The notes below the pieces were generated by a model, which had not been told where the DNA came from, ran no database searches, and worked only from the letters and a program-made list of their open reading frames with translations. Shown here in pieces: positions 1 to 12,026 of a stretch of 64,000 nt of DNA. Position 1 is the first letter of the stretch. Each line of letters opens with the position of its first letter. Position numbers and translations under genes: made by a program. The stretch comes from Circinella minor (Eukaryota; Mucoromycota; Mucoromycetes; Mucorales; Lichtheimiaceae), in the NCBI GenBank assembly GCA_016758965.1, contig JAEPRB010000068.1:104329-168328 (forward strand). Reading direction: 5' to 3'.

Positions 1-3000
1 TTTCAATTTTTTTTGTTACTTAGTAACGTATGCTTTTTTCTCTGGTTCACAAAAAAAAAATCGGATTAGGATAAAATTGACTTTTTTTTTTCTTTTTTGA
101 CCAAGACGTTTTCCCACCCATCAACTCGGCCCAAAATGTTATATATTTTAAAAGTTAATAAAGGGGGGGAGAGAAGGGACATGGAAAACAATCTACTTGA
201 AAATATTATCAATAAGTGTTTAATAGAAGTCTCTTTTTTTTATGTATTTTAATTCTATGTTTTCAATTTTTTTTTTTCAAGTAAAAAAAAACTTGGTGAG
301 AATTTTTTTTCTTCTCCCCCAAAAAAAAAGAGTGATGTACATATTTTACATATGTCATAGAAAAAAAATTTGCATTTATTATTAATACAAAGGCAATAAT
401 GATAAAGAACATTGAAACCATTTGACTAAATGAAAAGCAGTTTTATGTTGTTGTCGTATCGAGGATCGGCAAATGATATTAATTTTGGAAACACTTCACG
501 ACATTTTTTCTCATTTACAATTGTCTGGCAGGATCGAAGGAGAAAGAAAAAAAAAGGGGGGAGGCAAGAAATAATATATACTCCCGTTTTTTATATGGCA
601 TCTCCATTATTGCTTCGTACTCTTCTGATAACAAAGCAACACATGTTGTTGATCATCGCATTAACTCTAAAATGACCACATTAAGAAACTACATTTTTGG
701 GCCTGTATCTTGCCATCATCTAACCGGTCTGTTAAGTTATCGTATAAATCAAACACAAAAAAAAATTAAAGATTCTAGATCCCACAGTAAGCAATTCATA
801 TGGAATGCTTTTCAATCTAGTCTTCATACTATAAAATCAGTAATGGTGCGAGTGAATGTAGAAGCACAAATGATCCTCACATTCTGTGATATATAATAAA
901 GTTTTATTGACATGATTATTATTATCGCAATCATTTACAATATTATAGGTTATGATAAGTAAATCTGATAACATATTGCTACTAGTGCAGATGTTTGTTT
1001 CCATAGATACGCTCGTAGACGATATTCAATACGGACTAACCTGGTAGCATTTTTGTTAAACTAAATGTTACGGTTATGTGCCATAGGCAAACAATGCATT
1101 ATTATTTGCGCAATGCTAATTTCCTCAGCAATACGTATCATGAAAAACCATTTCATCAATAAAAAGATCAATTTCAATTTGTTTTCTTTATGAGTCTGTG
1201 GCAATAAATAGAAATATCGGGAAAGCTTACTGACAATTTTCATTTAACAATAAACATCTTTTTTATTACTATTACTACTGTACAACTGTCACAGGATGTC
1301 AATCTCTTCTACACATCATACACAAAGCTTATACTGTATGTAGGTGTCCTTTCACTATGTTAAGAGTATATATATATCAAGATTATAGTTGCAAACTAGC
1401 ACATGTACTAGAGTGTATATTAATAAGCAAACAAAAAAACAGATGTTCGTAGTATATATACATTATCTCGATTAACTCGTTTCGTGTAGTTGCCTCTCTA
1501 CACCTTCACATGTTTTTTTTTTTTTTGGAAGTTATAATTTACTCTTCTTGTTTCTCATTTGTTCTTAATTTTATTCGCTTGTTAGTCTTGCTCCTCTAAC
1601 CAAATGTATACAAAACAAAATAACTGTCTACATACTGACTTACATAACATAAATAGCCAGTCTTCACTTATAGGCTGAAACTAATTCAAAAGATGTACTA
1701 TAAGTACTTTAAATGAGCTATACATTTAACACAGACCGTTTTCTCTAATCATACTGCGAGACATTGAGGGCGGGATATCCATTGAAAATGAAGTTTTACG
1801 TAAGAAGAAGCAAAAAGCTAGTTGCCAAAGAAATAATTCAAATCATTTTAAAGAAAAGTTAGTATGTGTGAGCATTCTTTAACAACGGCTGAAATACTTG
1901 TACATCATTAACCATAAATATCATTAGTATATATATACATATAATGTTAACTATGTAGTCGTAACGTATGGCAGAAAATCATATATCTCGCATTTTATTC
2001 GGATCCCGTGTATGAATAATGATTTGATTTTCGGTGCTTTTTTATAATGATATAAATAAATGGGTTGATGTACGACCCACACGGCTATAGATCAACATAC
2101 TACAGAATCTAGAGAAAATAAGAATAAACTATTGAATGTGCTACAGCTTTTGAACACAACCTTTTTGGTGGAATCAAATAGAAACTAAAGCGTGTTGACA
2201 TGAAATTTAAAACAATAGGTCACAAAAAAAAATATTCACGGTGATTATTAAAAATTATATTTATGATTTACTTATTATATCTTTTGTAGGTATTATATAG
2301 ACAAGAGAATTTCAAAAGAAAAGATTAAAAAATTAAAAAATAAGATGTCAAATATATATTAATATTTAACCAGCAATAAGCAAAGTATAGTTTTAGTGTG
2401 TCGGTAAAGTTGAATTTTTGAATAGGATACCTATTTTAATACAAGGAGGAATGGACCAGGTCTCCATCCTCGATATTCCGCTCACTGAGAAAGAAGAATA
2501 AGCAGTTGTATAGATAGGCTGTTTGAGCACAAGTCTAACTTTCAGTTTATTATAACTTTTCAATGAATTTGATAGCTACATAATGGTGATTAAGTATCGT
2601 ATTACTGGTATTTTTACGTAGCTATTATTTCAGGAAATATATCATAATGACAACATTAAAAAAAAATAAGAGATGCCGGTTATACCTCGTACGTAAATAG
2701 AATTTACGCTCAATATGTATGGCTAGCAAAATCGATATAGATGCTGATTTTGACACTGGCGAATTTTCAAATGTCCTCGATGTTCGAAATACTAAGCTGA
2801 TAAGGCGGATGGTGTAAATTAACAAACATAATAGAATTGAAGGCTGTTGTATCAGCTTTGAGATGCGCACGAAGTGATACATGTGTACTTCAAAGAATTT
2901 TAAACGCTATTTACTCTGACTAAGAATGTGAAAAATCTTTCAGAACCAATGACATCCAGAAGCATATTTTTCTCTATTTTATTTTGTCTCGCCAAAGTTC

Positions 3001-3822
3001 TTATATATCACTACTCTCAAGTATTTAGCGAAACGTACGGTAGTAAGGATTGAGAATCACAAACTCCAAATGACACACAAACAGATACAGTAAAGCCCCG
3101 CTTTTTGCACCCTCGATTTTTGCACACACCCTCATTTTGCACACCTTTTGGTCACAATCCCATTTTGATTTTACTATGTTTTCAACCCACTTTTTGCACA
3201 CCCCCGGTTTTTGCACTACTTTCGAGCCAAATCCCACCTGTGCAAAAAACAGGGTTCAACTGTAGCCATTTGACTCGTGCTGCAGACACCACAGTATTAT
3301 ACAAAAACAATATCGTAAATATTTGGGTAAGCATTTGTTAATTACTATCGTTGTTATTATTAGCAGTTTTTTCCAAAATATTTTTTACTCATATAATACA
3401 GCCCGTCATATACCATACGTAGCGGTCTTTTTTTATTGCTGTTATTCTCTAACAGCCGGATGTCGGATACTACTATCTTCCTCCAAAACACGTCGCCTTA
3501 ACTTATAAAAAAGAATATCTCGGTTCAGCCGAAGTAAATAGATTAATATACACTTCTTCCCTGAAAACAATATATTGTGCTGTTTTATGTGCGTTTTAAT
3601 ATGATTATTTTATTGTTTGCAAACATTACAAAGAAAAAAATCAAAGCTTTTTAGCTCCTATATAGAACATACGTATACAATACGTAAAGTAATAGTGGTG
3701 ATGAGAAATGAAAGAAAATGTTTCTTTTTTCTAAGTGACACGGAATGAGGGGAACAAAACAGAAAATTGATATATATAAAATCTAGAAACAATTGAAAAA
3801 TGATGGTAACGGTACTAATGAT
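1..3822. other. Gene-free AT-rich region
   Basis: No coding region could be supported here. The stretch holds homopolymer A/T runs, several TACGTA palindromes (for example 2615-2620, 2690-2695, 3416-3421) and one short MITE-like element at 3086-3264, listed separately. The short open frames lack family motifs and are broken at random. The 3' end and terminator of the leftward E1 alpha gene must lie in the rightmost part. No tRNA-like A-box/B-box pair was noticed. Confidence 0.6.
3086..3264. mobile_element. Short MITE-like element (TA-flanked, CAG...CTG ends)
   Basis: A 175-bp unit at 3088-3262 begins CAGTAAAGCCCCGC and ends with the imperfect reverse complement (inner strand TACAGTTGAACCCTG), flanked on both sides by TA. 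About 19 of 25 terminal bases match between the two ends. Inside, the motif TTTTTGCAC(ACCC) recurs four or five times in the same direction, as subterminal transposase sites often do. TA targets with CAG termini are typical of Tc1/mariner-pogo type elements. There is no coding capacity, so this would be a nonautonomous derivative. A second unit with the same terminal design lies at 45151-45682. Confidence 0.6.
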
Positions 3823-5573
3823 TTAGGAAGAAGAAGCATAATCTTTAGTGGAATAATATTCAGGATATTTCTTGATAAGCTCTTGTAATTCTTGTTTTTG
3901 AGCAACAAGATTGGGTGTAAGCTCATCATAAACATCAGAAAACATTTGATTTAAGTCAGGTTTCTTGCGTTTTTCAGCTGCATTAAAACTCTTCATTAAT
4001 GATGACCGCACTTCTTTACGCCATTGATCCTCTTCATCTTGATTCCACCATTGCTTATGTTCAAGGTAACGGCGAAAACGTGTTACTGGATTATCAAATT
4101 GTGCGCGCTCCTCTACTTCGTTACGATCACGATACTTTGTTGAATCGTCGGATGTACTATGGTGCCCAATACGGTATGTCATTGCTTCAATCAAGACAGG
4201 TTTATTTTCTTCGATGGCTATCTCACGTGCTGCTTTGGTAGCATTGTATACAGCCCAGATATCATTACCATCCACACGGATTGTATCAATACCATATCCA
4301 ATACCACGGCTGGCAATACCATCGCCCTTATATTGCTCGCTACTAGGTGTCGAAATTGCGTAACCATTGTTTCGGCTTTGGATAAAAAACATGAATTTTG
4401 TAAATTAGCATATCGCAAAAAAAAATTATCATCTAGATCTGAATATATATATCACAATAACAAAAAGACTTATATCTACACACAAATCCGAAAACTTACC
4501 ACATAAAAATAACTGGACATTTCAAAGTTGCAGCCATATTCAAACCAGCATGAAAATCGCCTTCAGAAGCTGCTCCTTCACCAAAGAAACAGATCGTACA
4601 TGCCCGACTATTGGATAATTTTAATGCATAAGCGGCACCAGTTGCTTGAGGAATTTGTGTACCCAAGGGTGATGATATGGTTTGGAAGTTGAGTTTTTTG
4701 GAACCATAATGAATAGGCATTTGTCGACCTTTGCCATAATCCATATCATTACTGAAACATTGATTCATCATTTCGTCCATGGTAAAACCTCGATATAATA
4801 GCATGAATGCTTCACGGTACTATATAACGTAGTTAGATATAATAACGCAGTCCAATTTTTTTATTGGTTAAACAAAGAGAGGTTAGATTGGTAAGGTTGC
4901 ATATACTCATTCCACACATATCCATCCCCCTTGTATCTCCTCTATCTCCTTAAATATATCTTCCTCCGCTCCTCGAATATGCATATAAATATTTTCATTT
5001 ATATAAAACAATCTTTCGCACAATTCTCTTGTTTTTTCTTTTCTCTTTTTTTCTTTTACCTGACCAAATACAACGTCATCATTTTCTAATGCTGCAGCAC
5101 TACCGATCATTGCTTCTTCACCATAATGAGTCATATAAAAACTGATACGACCTTGTCGTTGAGCTTCATAAAGAATCCCGTCAATAACATGGAGTTGAAC
5201 CATCTTTTTATAACAATAAAGAGCTTCTTCTTTTGACATTTGTGGTTCATGCGCTTTATCTAATATTTGACCTGTATGATCCATCACACGATATGCTTTC
5301 AAAGGTGCCGTGCTTTCAATAATCTTCATATCTGTTGTAAATCGGTCTTCATTGGACCAATTTGGCAATCCTTTTTTTTCAATCAACTTTGCTTTGGCAG
5401 CTGCGTTGCTCGTCTATATGATCGCCAAAAAAAAAGATGTTGAGCTTTTTGATAGAAAAAAAATAACATGACTGATTTCTTCTTTTACTTACGCGAATTG
5501 TGGTATGTAAACATTGTTTTCGTAGAGTATTTTGGGTATATAACGAAAGAATTTTGGTTGTATTACGCAACAT
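3823..5573 (-). CDS. BCKDHA: Branched-chain 2-oxoacid dehydrogenase E1 subunit alpha, mitochondrial
   Basis: This is the thiamine-diphosphate-dependent alpha chain of the E1 decarboxylase. With E1 beta, E2 and E3 it degrades the 2-oxoacids of leucine, isoleucine and valine in the mitochondrial matrix. Four exons (5573-5493, 5413-5060, 4819-4500, 4375-3823) join in frame to 435 residues, close to the human protein (445). The first exon encodes a basic, acid-free leader ([20 protein letters not shown]), a typical mitochondrial presequence. Visible motifs are [14 protein letters not shown] near residue 115, [17 protein letters not shown] (ThDP/Mg binding), CRNNGYAIS around 252-260 (the Cys codon is split by intron 3), and [11 protein letters not shown] around 320-330, the regulatory phosphorylation loop. 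S. cerevisiae lacks this complex, so its presence fits a filamentous fungus. All introns are GT-AG (79, 240 and 124 nt). Confidence 0.96.
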
Positions 5574-8500
5574 AATAAAAAGAGATATAAAAAGCTGTAG
5601 GCGAAGAAGGAAAAGAAGAAAAAGAAGGAAGGAAGAGTGAAGTAAAAAGGAGATGAAAAGAAAAAAAAAAGTTCGATGTATGGCAGATTGAGTGGAATTG
5701 AGCGTGTGAAAAATTGGATATAGGCGTTAAATCAGGATACTTGTGCGATTGGTGAAATTTTGAAGGGCGACATTGCTTTGATAGCTTGTTTGTGTAACTC
5801 GGTATATACCATTTTAAGGTATCACAATCTATAAACCGCAACAAACTATCCCACGCTCTCGTTCATCCAGAAAACTTGTATCTTGATACCTTGGAATTTT
5901 TGTTTAGTTTTGTTATTCAAATATATTCTAACATCTTTTAACAACAAAATAGAAAGTGAGTTTTTTTTACATTGGAAGACAAAAGTAGTAGCGAGCCACT
6001 CTTTTGATTTGGTTTTTCACTTTTAAGAATTTGAAGAGTATAGCGGCGGACCACAACAACAAACAAAAACAATCTCCATCATTCACGGCCAATTACCACA
6101 ACACTATTGTGAATTTTTTTTTTGTGAACAGTAATGTTAAAATAATATAATTTTACTGCACCAGAAAACTATATCCTTTTGACTACGTACTACAAAAGAA
6201 TCCTGTATTATGCATGTTGTACGCATATATGTTCAACAAGAAAAAAAAATAAGCTGGTACGTAATCAAGAAAGAGATTGTGTTGACTACAAAAAATTACA
6301 CAATAGCTGCCATGTAAATACATAATATGACAGTATTGATACATAAGAACAGAAACTTGATAGCACAAACAATTATTACAAAAGCTCATGCAGTATCCTT
6401 GTAACAAAAAAATTAGTAATCGGTTAGCAAGATTTAAATTAATTATAATGTTATGGTTGCCTTCGTAGCCATAACCATATAATTTGACTTTCGTGGTTTA
6501 TCTATATATATACATATATATTATGTTGTATAAAATAAACATCATACGTAAATACTAATAAAGTTTACAAATTGTTAACATTGGTTACTTACATAGTAAT
6601 AATAACTTCGGTGGTACGTATAAGTACTATTTATCAGAATATGAGCAGGATGACGGACAAAACCTAATGCTCTATTTATATATGTGTACAGCAATATGTG
6701 TAGTACGTAGATCTTTTCCACCTTATTTTCTGTAGCATGGTATATTGTACATGTTCTTGTTTTGTTTTTGCTTTACAGTACAGAATTATATTAATGCTAT
6801 AATACGTAAGCTGCTGAATAATGAAAATACCTGTTTGATTTTAAAAGGCAATTACTAATTGTATCATAGCTTGTCATGTGTATATTCCTAAATTGAATGT
6901 TTCTTTGACGAGCTCAAATATTTTGCGTTGAGATTTTTTGTGATTATCTATAACACCCTTACATATCCACAGCCCTTGAGGACTTTTGGATTGGTGTCTA
7001 AATCATATGAATTGAACTGGTAGTAAAATACGTAAAGTAAAAAATATTTTCATAACATTGTATAGCTTTATTAATGAATAAATATCAAAAGAATGTTCTA
7101 TAGTTCTTTTCTTAAGTTACCAATGGTGTCTTAAGACTAAACTGGTTATTCATTAATACGTTCACTTTATAATGTGGTTGGGAGTGCTAATGTGTGGTAA
7201 AGCTTTCTCTTAATATTTCCATTCTACAGTTATTACCATAAAAAAACACGATAATCAATCACCTACAAGCAATCCCACTGTCGTTGTAAAAGGAGGTTTG
7301 ACTGTTTTTGTGGATACGAAAGAACGAACGGTTGAGAAGAAAAAGTAAAAAAGTAAAAAATGTGTGTACTTGAAGAAAGAAAGGTGCTTGTTTTAGATGC
7401 TCCTTTATCAGACTTCTTTGGCAGGACATATTCAACTAACAGTAATTGTAAAGTTTGTAATATTTTCAGAGATATCATATTAAACCAAAACTCATAAGCG
7501 TAGAATTTACTTGTGGAAAAAGCGAGATAGATTTATCCCCATTGTGCTGTGAGACAGGTTGCTAGGTTAACTCCACTGATGGATGATATATCAGCAGTAG
7601 TTGAAGTCGGTACGAAAAAAAAATATTTCGTTCAGATAATTAGCGGTTTATTGGTTCATACCTTTCTTGGCTTCCATTTTACCTAAGTTTTTAAAAAACG
7701 TGATAGTCAAAGTTTTCCCAGAGAATCATAACGTACCGATATTCGCTACGTACTATTTTTTTTTTACTATTAAAAACACCATGGTTTTAATACGTACTAC
7801 TATTATCATTGGTACTAGCAATGTTTATACTTTGTATGGTATTAAATTTCCTCAGATAAATATAACAGTATATACTGTTTTCAGTTAGAAATAATTAATT
7901 TATTTAAATAATCTGACTGGTTCTTAGCTCGACACATTTATGTTCGAGCAAATCTGCATTCATGCTACGTACGTCATATTCCATTTTTGTGGAATAGGAA
8001 ACCCAGTTTAATGCCAATGGAAGTCGTGTTTGCTGTACTTGCTATTATTAGTATAACTACCCAATATAGGTATCTTAAATAAGCTTTTCTTCCGTATCAT
8101 TCTACTTTAAAAATCTTTACCCTTTTAATAACCAAGTAAATGACTTAATGTCGCTTCTATTTCTCTTCTGTGAGTTCGGATGTAATATCTCTGAACATAC
8201 GTAAGATGTTCCATATTATATTTTCTTTATTTATAACTTGATTCAAATACAATTAGGTATGGTAGTATGTATGTTAACTATTTTTTATATTTTTATTACG
8301 AAATATTGCAGCCACACACTGAGCGTTTTAATAAGTACATACATAGCGTCTATAATAAAACAAGACATAAACATAAGAGTTATCTTATGTATTATATATA
8401 ATCGTATATAGCTCAAAATAACAGGCAAAACAAAAAGTTTCGAGATTTGAACCATTGGTAGCGCCAGACTTCGAATTCCTCAGATGTTAATACTTTTTGT

Positions 8501-10979
8501 TAATATGGTTGAGATGCACTTGCAGTTCTCAATCTGGTATTGTAATATGTTCTATGGGAAATATTTGGAAAATTGACCAACTCCAAACTCCACGTATCTC
8601 GATTCCACATTCCATACACATCAAACGTAAATCAACTTTACGAAGTGTGGTTACTCTGCGTTGTGGAATGTTGCTGGAATTGTGCTATCCCTAGAATCAC
8701 AATTTACGCATCAGAAATTATCAGTGTAATAATTCTCAATCTTCGTCATGTATCCATCCATCAACCGTCATTTACTGGTGAACTGGGATTCGTGTATACA
8801 TCACGAACCAAGCTATCATCGATTTCTTTTAATTACTATAGATGCTTTCAAATCTTGACAATGTATGAATATTGAATAGTAGATATCCCTTTACAGACCT
8901 ATTACAATGTGCATAAATTTCACTCTATCATCATTGGACAGGAATTAAATGCACACCCAAGTTCTACGTACTATATAACATCAGTACCTAATAGGATATA
9001 CAGTATTATACTTACCCATGCGAATGTAACGACCATCCTACTACGTAAGGCGTTGCTTTTCTCAATGATGTCCAAATAGCAATACATACAGTATTTGACG
9101 TGATGTTCTTGAACTTTTGGTCTTTGCAAATTTTCAATATACTGTATATATATATAACAGAGAGGGAGGAAGAGAGAGAAATGTTAAACAAATATATCTA
9201 ATATGAACAAAAAACTAATGAAATTGCTAAATATACCTTTCAATAATCGTCATCACATCTTTACAATACAGTATCCTCATTTGAAACTTTTTTGCTTACG
9301 TAGCTTACGTTAGATTACATTAAGAAGATTGTGGTTGGTAGTTGTGGCACATTTAATGGTGTCAGTCACTGGACTGTATTCAATTATATCACACGCGTGT
9401 CAATAACATTACATTTATGTGCAGTCTAATATGTGAATGCTGCAAACGAGTAATAAGAGCTTTCCATCCTAGTATAAAAAAGAGCACCATTAACTTAATA
9501 CAGTTAATTTCTTGTAAAACCCCCAATGTTAGTAATAGTGATATCTTTATTAGATTTATTAGTAAAAATAGCTACCATCAATGATTAAGTATAGCCCAAA
9601 TCATTGAAAATAAATAATTATCTTCGAAAATTTGGGAAAAGTGTTATCATAGATATATAATTTGTTGGCATGCATTACATAGTCGATTAATCAATGTAAA
9701 TGTAAAAATAAGGTATAGCAAGGCATCTATAATTTTAGACTCGAATATAGATAAGTTTGTTTGAAGCCGATTGAGTGAACAACTGTACTGTAAGTAGAGA
9801 TAGAGTATATTTTATCTTTTTGATCCAAATTAAAATTGAATTACTCTTCTTCTAGCATAAAATGTCGTTTTATGTTTGCGGTACAAGTGTTCTTGCGTAA
9901 AAGCTATTGGTATTTTAATTCAACAATAAAAGTGATGATATTAATAGAAACTAACAACTGTTTAATATTTCACTTATTGCTGATAATAAGGATATATATA
10001 TAATGTCTAGCATATATATCTCGACGATAATGGTCAGAGAAAAGAATAGAAGAGAAAAGACAACTCGTTTTTTTAACTGTAACTTCATATTTCAGTTTTT
10101 AAACATTTTGTAATCTACGATAGTACTTTGATGATCAGCTAAATACATTTGACCATTTACACCGTATATTTCATGGTGATGCGCTAAAGCCATTATAACA
10201 TCCATATTAGCATATTCTTATATACTCGTAAAGTAAATAACTAGACAGTTTGTTTATATTGTACTCATTTAAGTAGTAGTATGAAGATAGCGCTTATATA
10301 TAAATTATGTAAGGTTTCATAGTTGTTGTTTAAGTGTTATAGGCATAGAATTACGCATGTATCCCTGGTACAAAAAACCACTTATCATTCGGTTGAATAT
10401 CTACAATAACAACCATCTTGATAGTGGAAAACCTCATTTATAATAATTTCATGAGACTAGAAGCCGTACTTTTATATAAAAACGTGAGTAATTTTTGTCT
10501 TCTAGGATGTATAGCAAATCAAAAGGCATCAACGATACGACATAATTTCATATTAAAATATTAAATACGCTGAGTCGTAATTTTAGTGGGCAATTATCTT
10601 TTAAAATGGTTGGTAGTGTCATTCCTGAAACCAATACATTTGAGCTAGAAATTTCAATCGTTACTTTGTCGTGTGTTTTCCTTAGTTTTCCTTTAAAATC
10701 CCGATTAATTCATAGGGTGTAATCTAACTAAAGGATTGTGGGTTGGTGTGAAAAAGCTACACCACGTGGGGTTATAAGGAATGTGGTTTGTATAATGCGG
10801 GTTGATCAATATTTATTTTATCAACATCATAAATGATGCATTGTTTTCAGCTCTCCTTTTTATATGAGTATGACTTTCTTTTATATATATCAGTTTGATC
10901 AGAGCTATTTTTTTGTATAAAATAAGCGTATCTAGTATATCATTGAAGCAACAAATACTACATAAAAAAAGTTTTCAAT
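5574..10979. other. Long gene-poor region rich in TACGTA palindromes
   Basis: These 5.4 kb contain no supportable gene. The left edge should hold the promoter of the leftward E1 alpha gene and the right edge the promoter of the rightward membrane-protein gene. At 6184-9302 the palindrome TACGTA occurs at least fourteen times (6184, 6258, 6545, 6615, 6704, 6803, 7029, 7747, 7791, 7966, 8198, 8965, 9042, 9297). Short frames at 8497-8875 have slightly more complex composition but no recognisable family, and may be decayed sequence. Confidence 0.6.
10763..10768. promoter_or_regulatory. CACGTG E-box upstream of membrane-protein gene
   Basis: A perfect CACGTG palindrome lies about 210 bp before the ATG at 10980, inside a locally GC-richer stretch (10735-10800). 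CACGTG is the classical site of fungal bHLH factors such as Cbf1 or Pho4-type proteins. Function is inferred from motif and position only; one such hexamer can occur by chance. Confidence 0.3.
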
Positions 10980-11588
10980 ATGGATCATTACAATAAAAAG
11001 AACAAGCAGTCGGATCCGGAAGCCGACAGCGCTCTTTTGTGCACCGCGGAAATAAAATACGATAGCAAGATTAATATTGGCGGCGCTAAAGCTACTATTA
11101 TTACACCTCCTCCAGTTGCTGGAAAAAGTAATGCTAGTACCTTTTCAAGTAATAATAATGATGCTAGTATCAAGAAGAAGAACCATGAAAATATCGACGA
11201 TGATAGTTACTATGACGATGATGAAGAAAATGTTATTAGCCGTGGTATATTTGAAAAGTGTTGCTTTTTTATTGGGTTTCTATTTCCACTTGCATGGTTT
11301 ATTGGTAGCAGTGATTGTTTTGGATGTCGTGATTCAGCTGGACAAGATGCCTTGCTATGGAAAAAGCGGTGTCGAATTGCGGCGACCCTGGCTTTACTGG
11401 TTGTTATTGTGACGGTTGCTGTGGTGATGATTGTGAATCCATCCATGTTCGGTTTAAGATCTGGCAACTCATCGGGAACACAGACATCGTCAAGTTCTGA
11501 TAATGCGATCCGACCGGGAGTACCATTAAATGGCACAAACACATGGGGTGACACGATAGCAGGTGTCCGACCATCGTCGTCTCAATAG
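10980..11588 (+). CDS. Hypothetical two-helix membrane protein
   Basis: A single-exon gene of 202 residues; I do not recognise a named family. Residues 1-85 are hydrophilic and low in complexity, with an acidic run (DDDSYYDDDEE, about 73-83). A hydrophobic, Cys/Phe-rich segment at about 90-109 (FEKCCFFIGFLFPLAWFIGS) is followed by a short Cys-containing loop, a basic WKKRCR at 127-132, and a clean transmembrane helix at about 133-152 (rich in Val, Leu, Ile, Ala). The tail (153-202) is Ser/Thr/Gly-rich with NSS and NGT sequons. The pairing of a Cys/Phe/Pro hydrophobic segment with W..RCRIA and a second helix is reminiscent of small fungal membrane proteins of unknown function. The start is the first Met after in-frame upstream stops. 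Topology and role are unknown. Confidence 0.75.
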   Translation: MDHYNKKNKQSDPEADSALLCTAEIKYDSKINIGGAKATIITPPPVAGKSNASTFSSNNNDASIKKKNHENIDDDSYYDDDEENVISRGIFEKCCFFIGFLFPLAWFIGSSDCFGCRDSAGQDALLWKKRCRIAATLALLVVIVTVAVVMIVNPSMFGLRSGNSSGTQTSSSSDNAIRPGVPLNGTNTWGDTIAGVRPSSSQ

Positions 11589-12026
11589 AAGGGAAAGTAA
11601 AAAAAAGGAAAATGCATTCATTCGGATAAAGGTTTTGATTAGATTTGCCACGGTAAAATCATTTTCCCAGGGGAAATTGTGTTTTATGTATAGAAGTTCA
11701 TCGTGTGTGTGTGTGTGTACGAAGTTTTATTATTATCAATTTATTATTTCTTATGTGAAGTTATTTTTTTTTTTTTTTGAATTTTAGTTTCTCTTTTTTT
11801 CCTTTACTCAAACCAATAACTTGTCTTTTATATTAAAAAAAACACAAAAAAAAAATAGTTTCCGTAATACTTCTGTGCAAAAGGAATAACTATTTCACCG
11901 CTCCACAGATAAACAACTTTAAACTACCCCTCTTGTCTCTTTTTTCTCTTCGTTTCTCTCTCTTTTTTTTTCTTACCCTTTATATTACACTATTATATAA
12001 AAGAGAACCAAAAAGAAAGGAGCCGC
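11589..12026. other. Intergenic spacer with pyrimidine-rich promoter
   Basis: This 438-bp spacer contains a short GT microsatellite (about 11705-11718), T runs, and a strong C/T-rich stretch at about 11930-11980 just before the next ATG at 12027. Pyrimidine tracts in this position are common in fungal core promoters. A TATA-like TATATTACACTATTATATAA lies at 11979-12000. No coding signal was seen. Confidence 0.45.

Noticed and set aside
8497..8875. Overlapping frames of 65 and 100 codons with somewhat protein-like composition
   Set aside because: No splice pattern, motif or homology could be recognised, and the two frames conflict.
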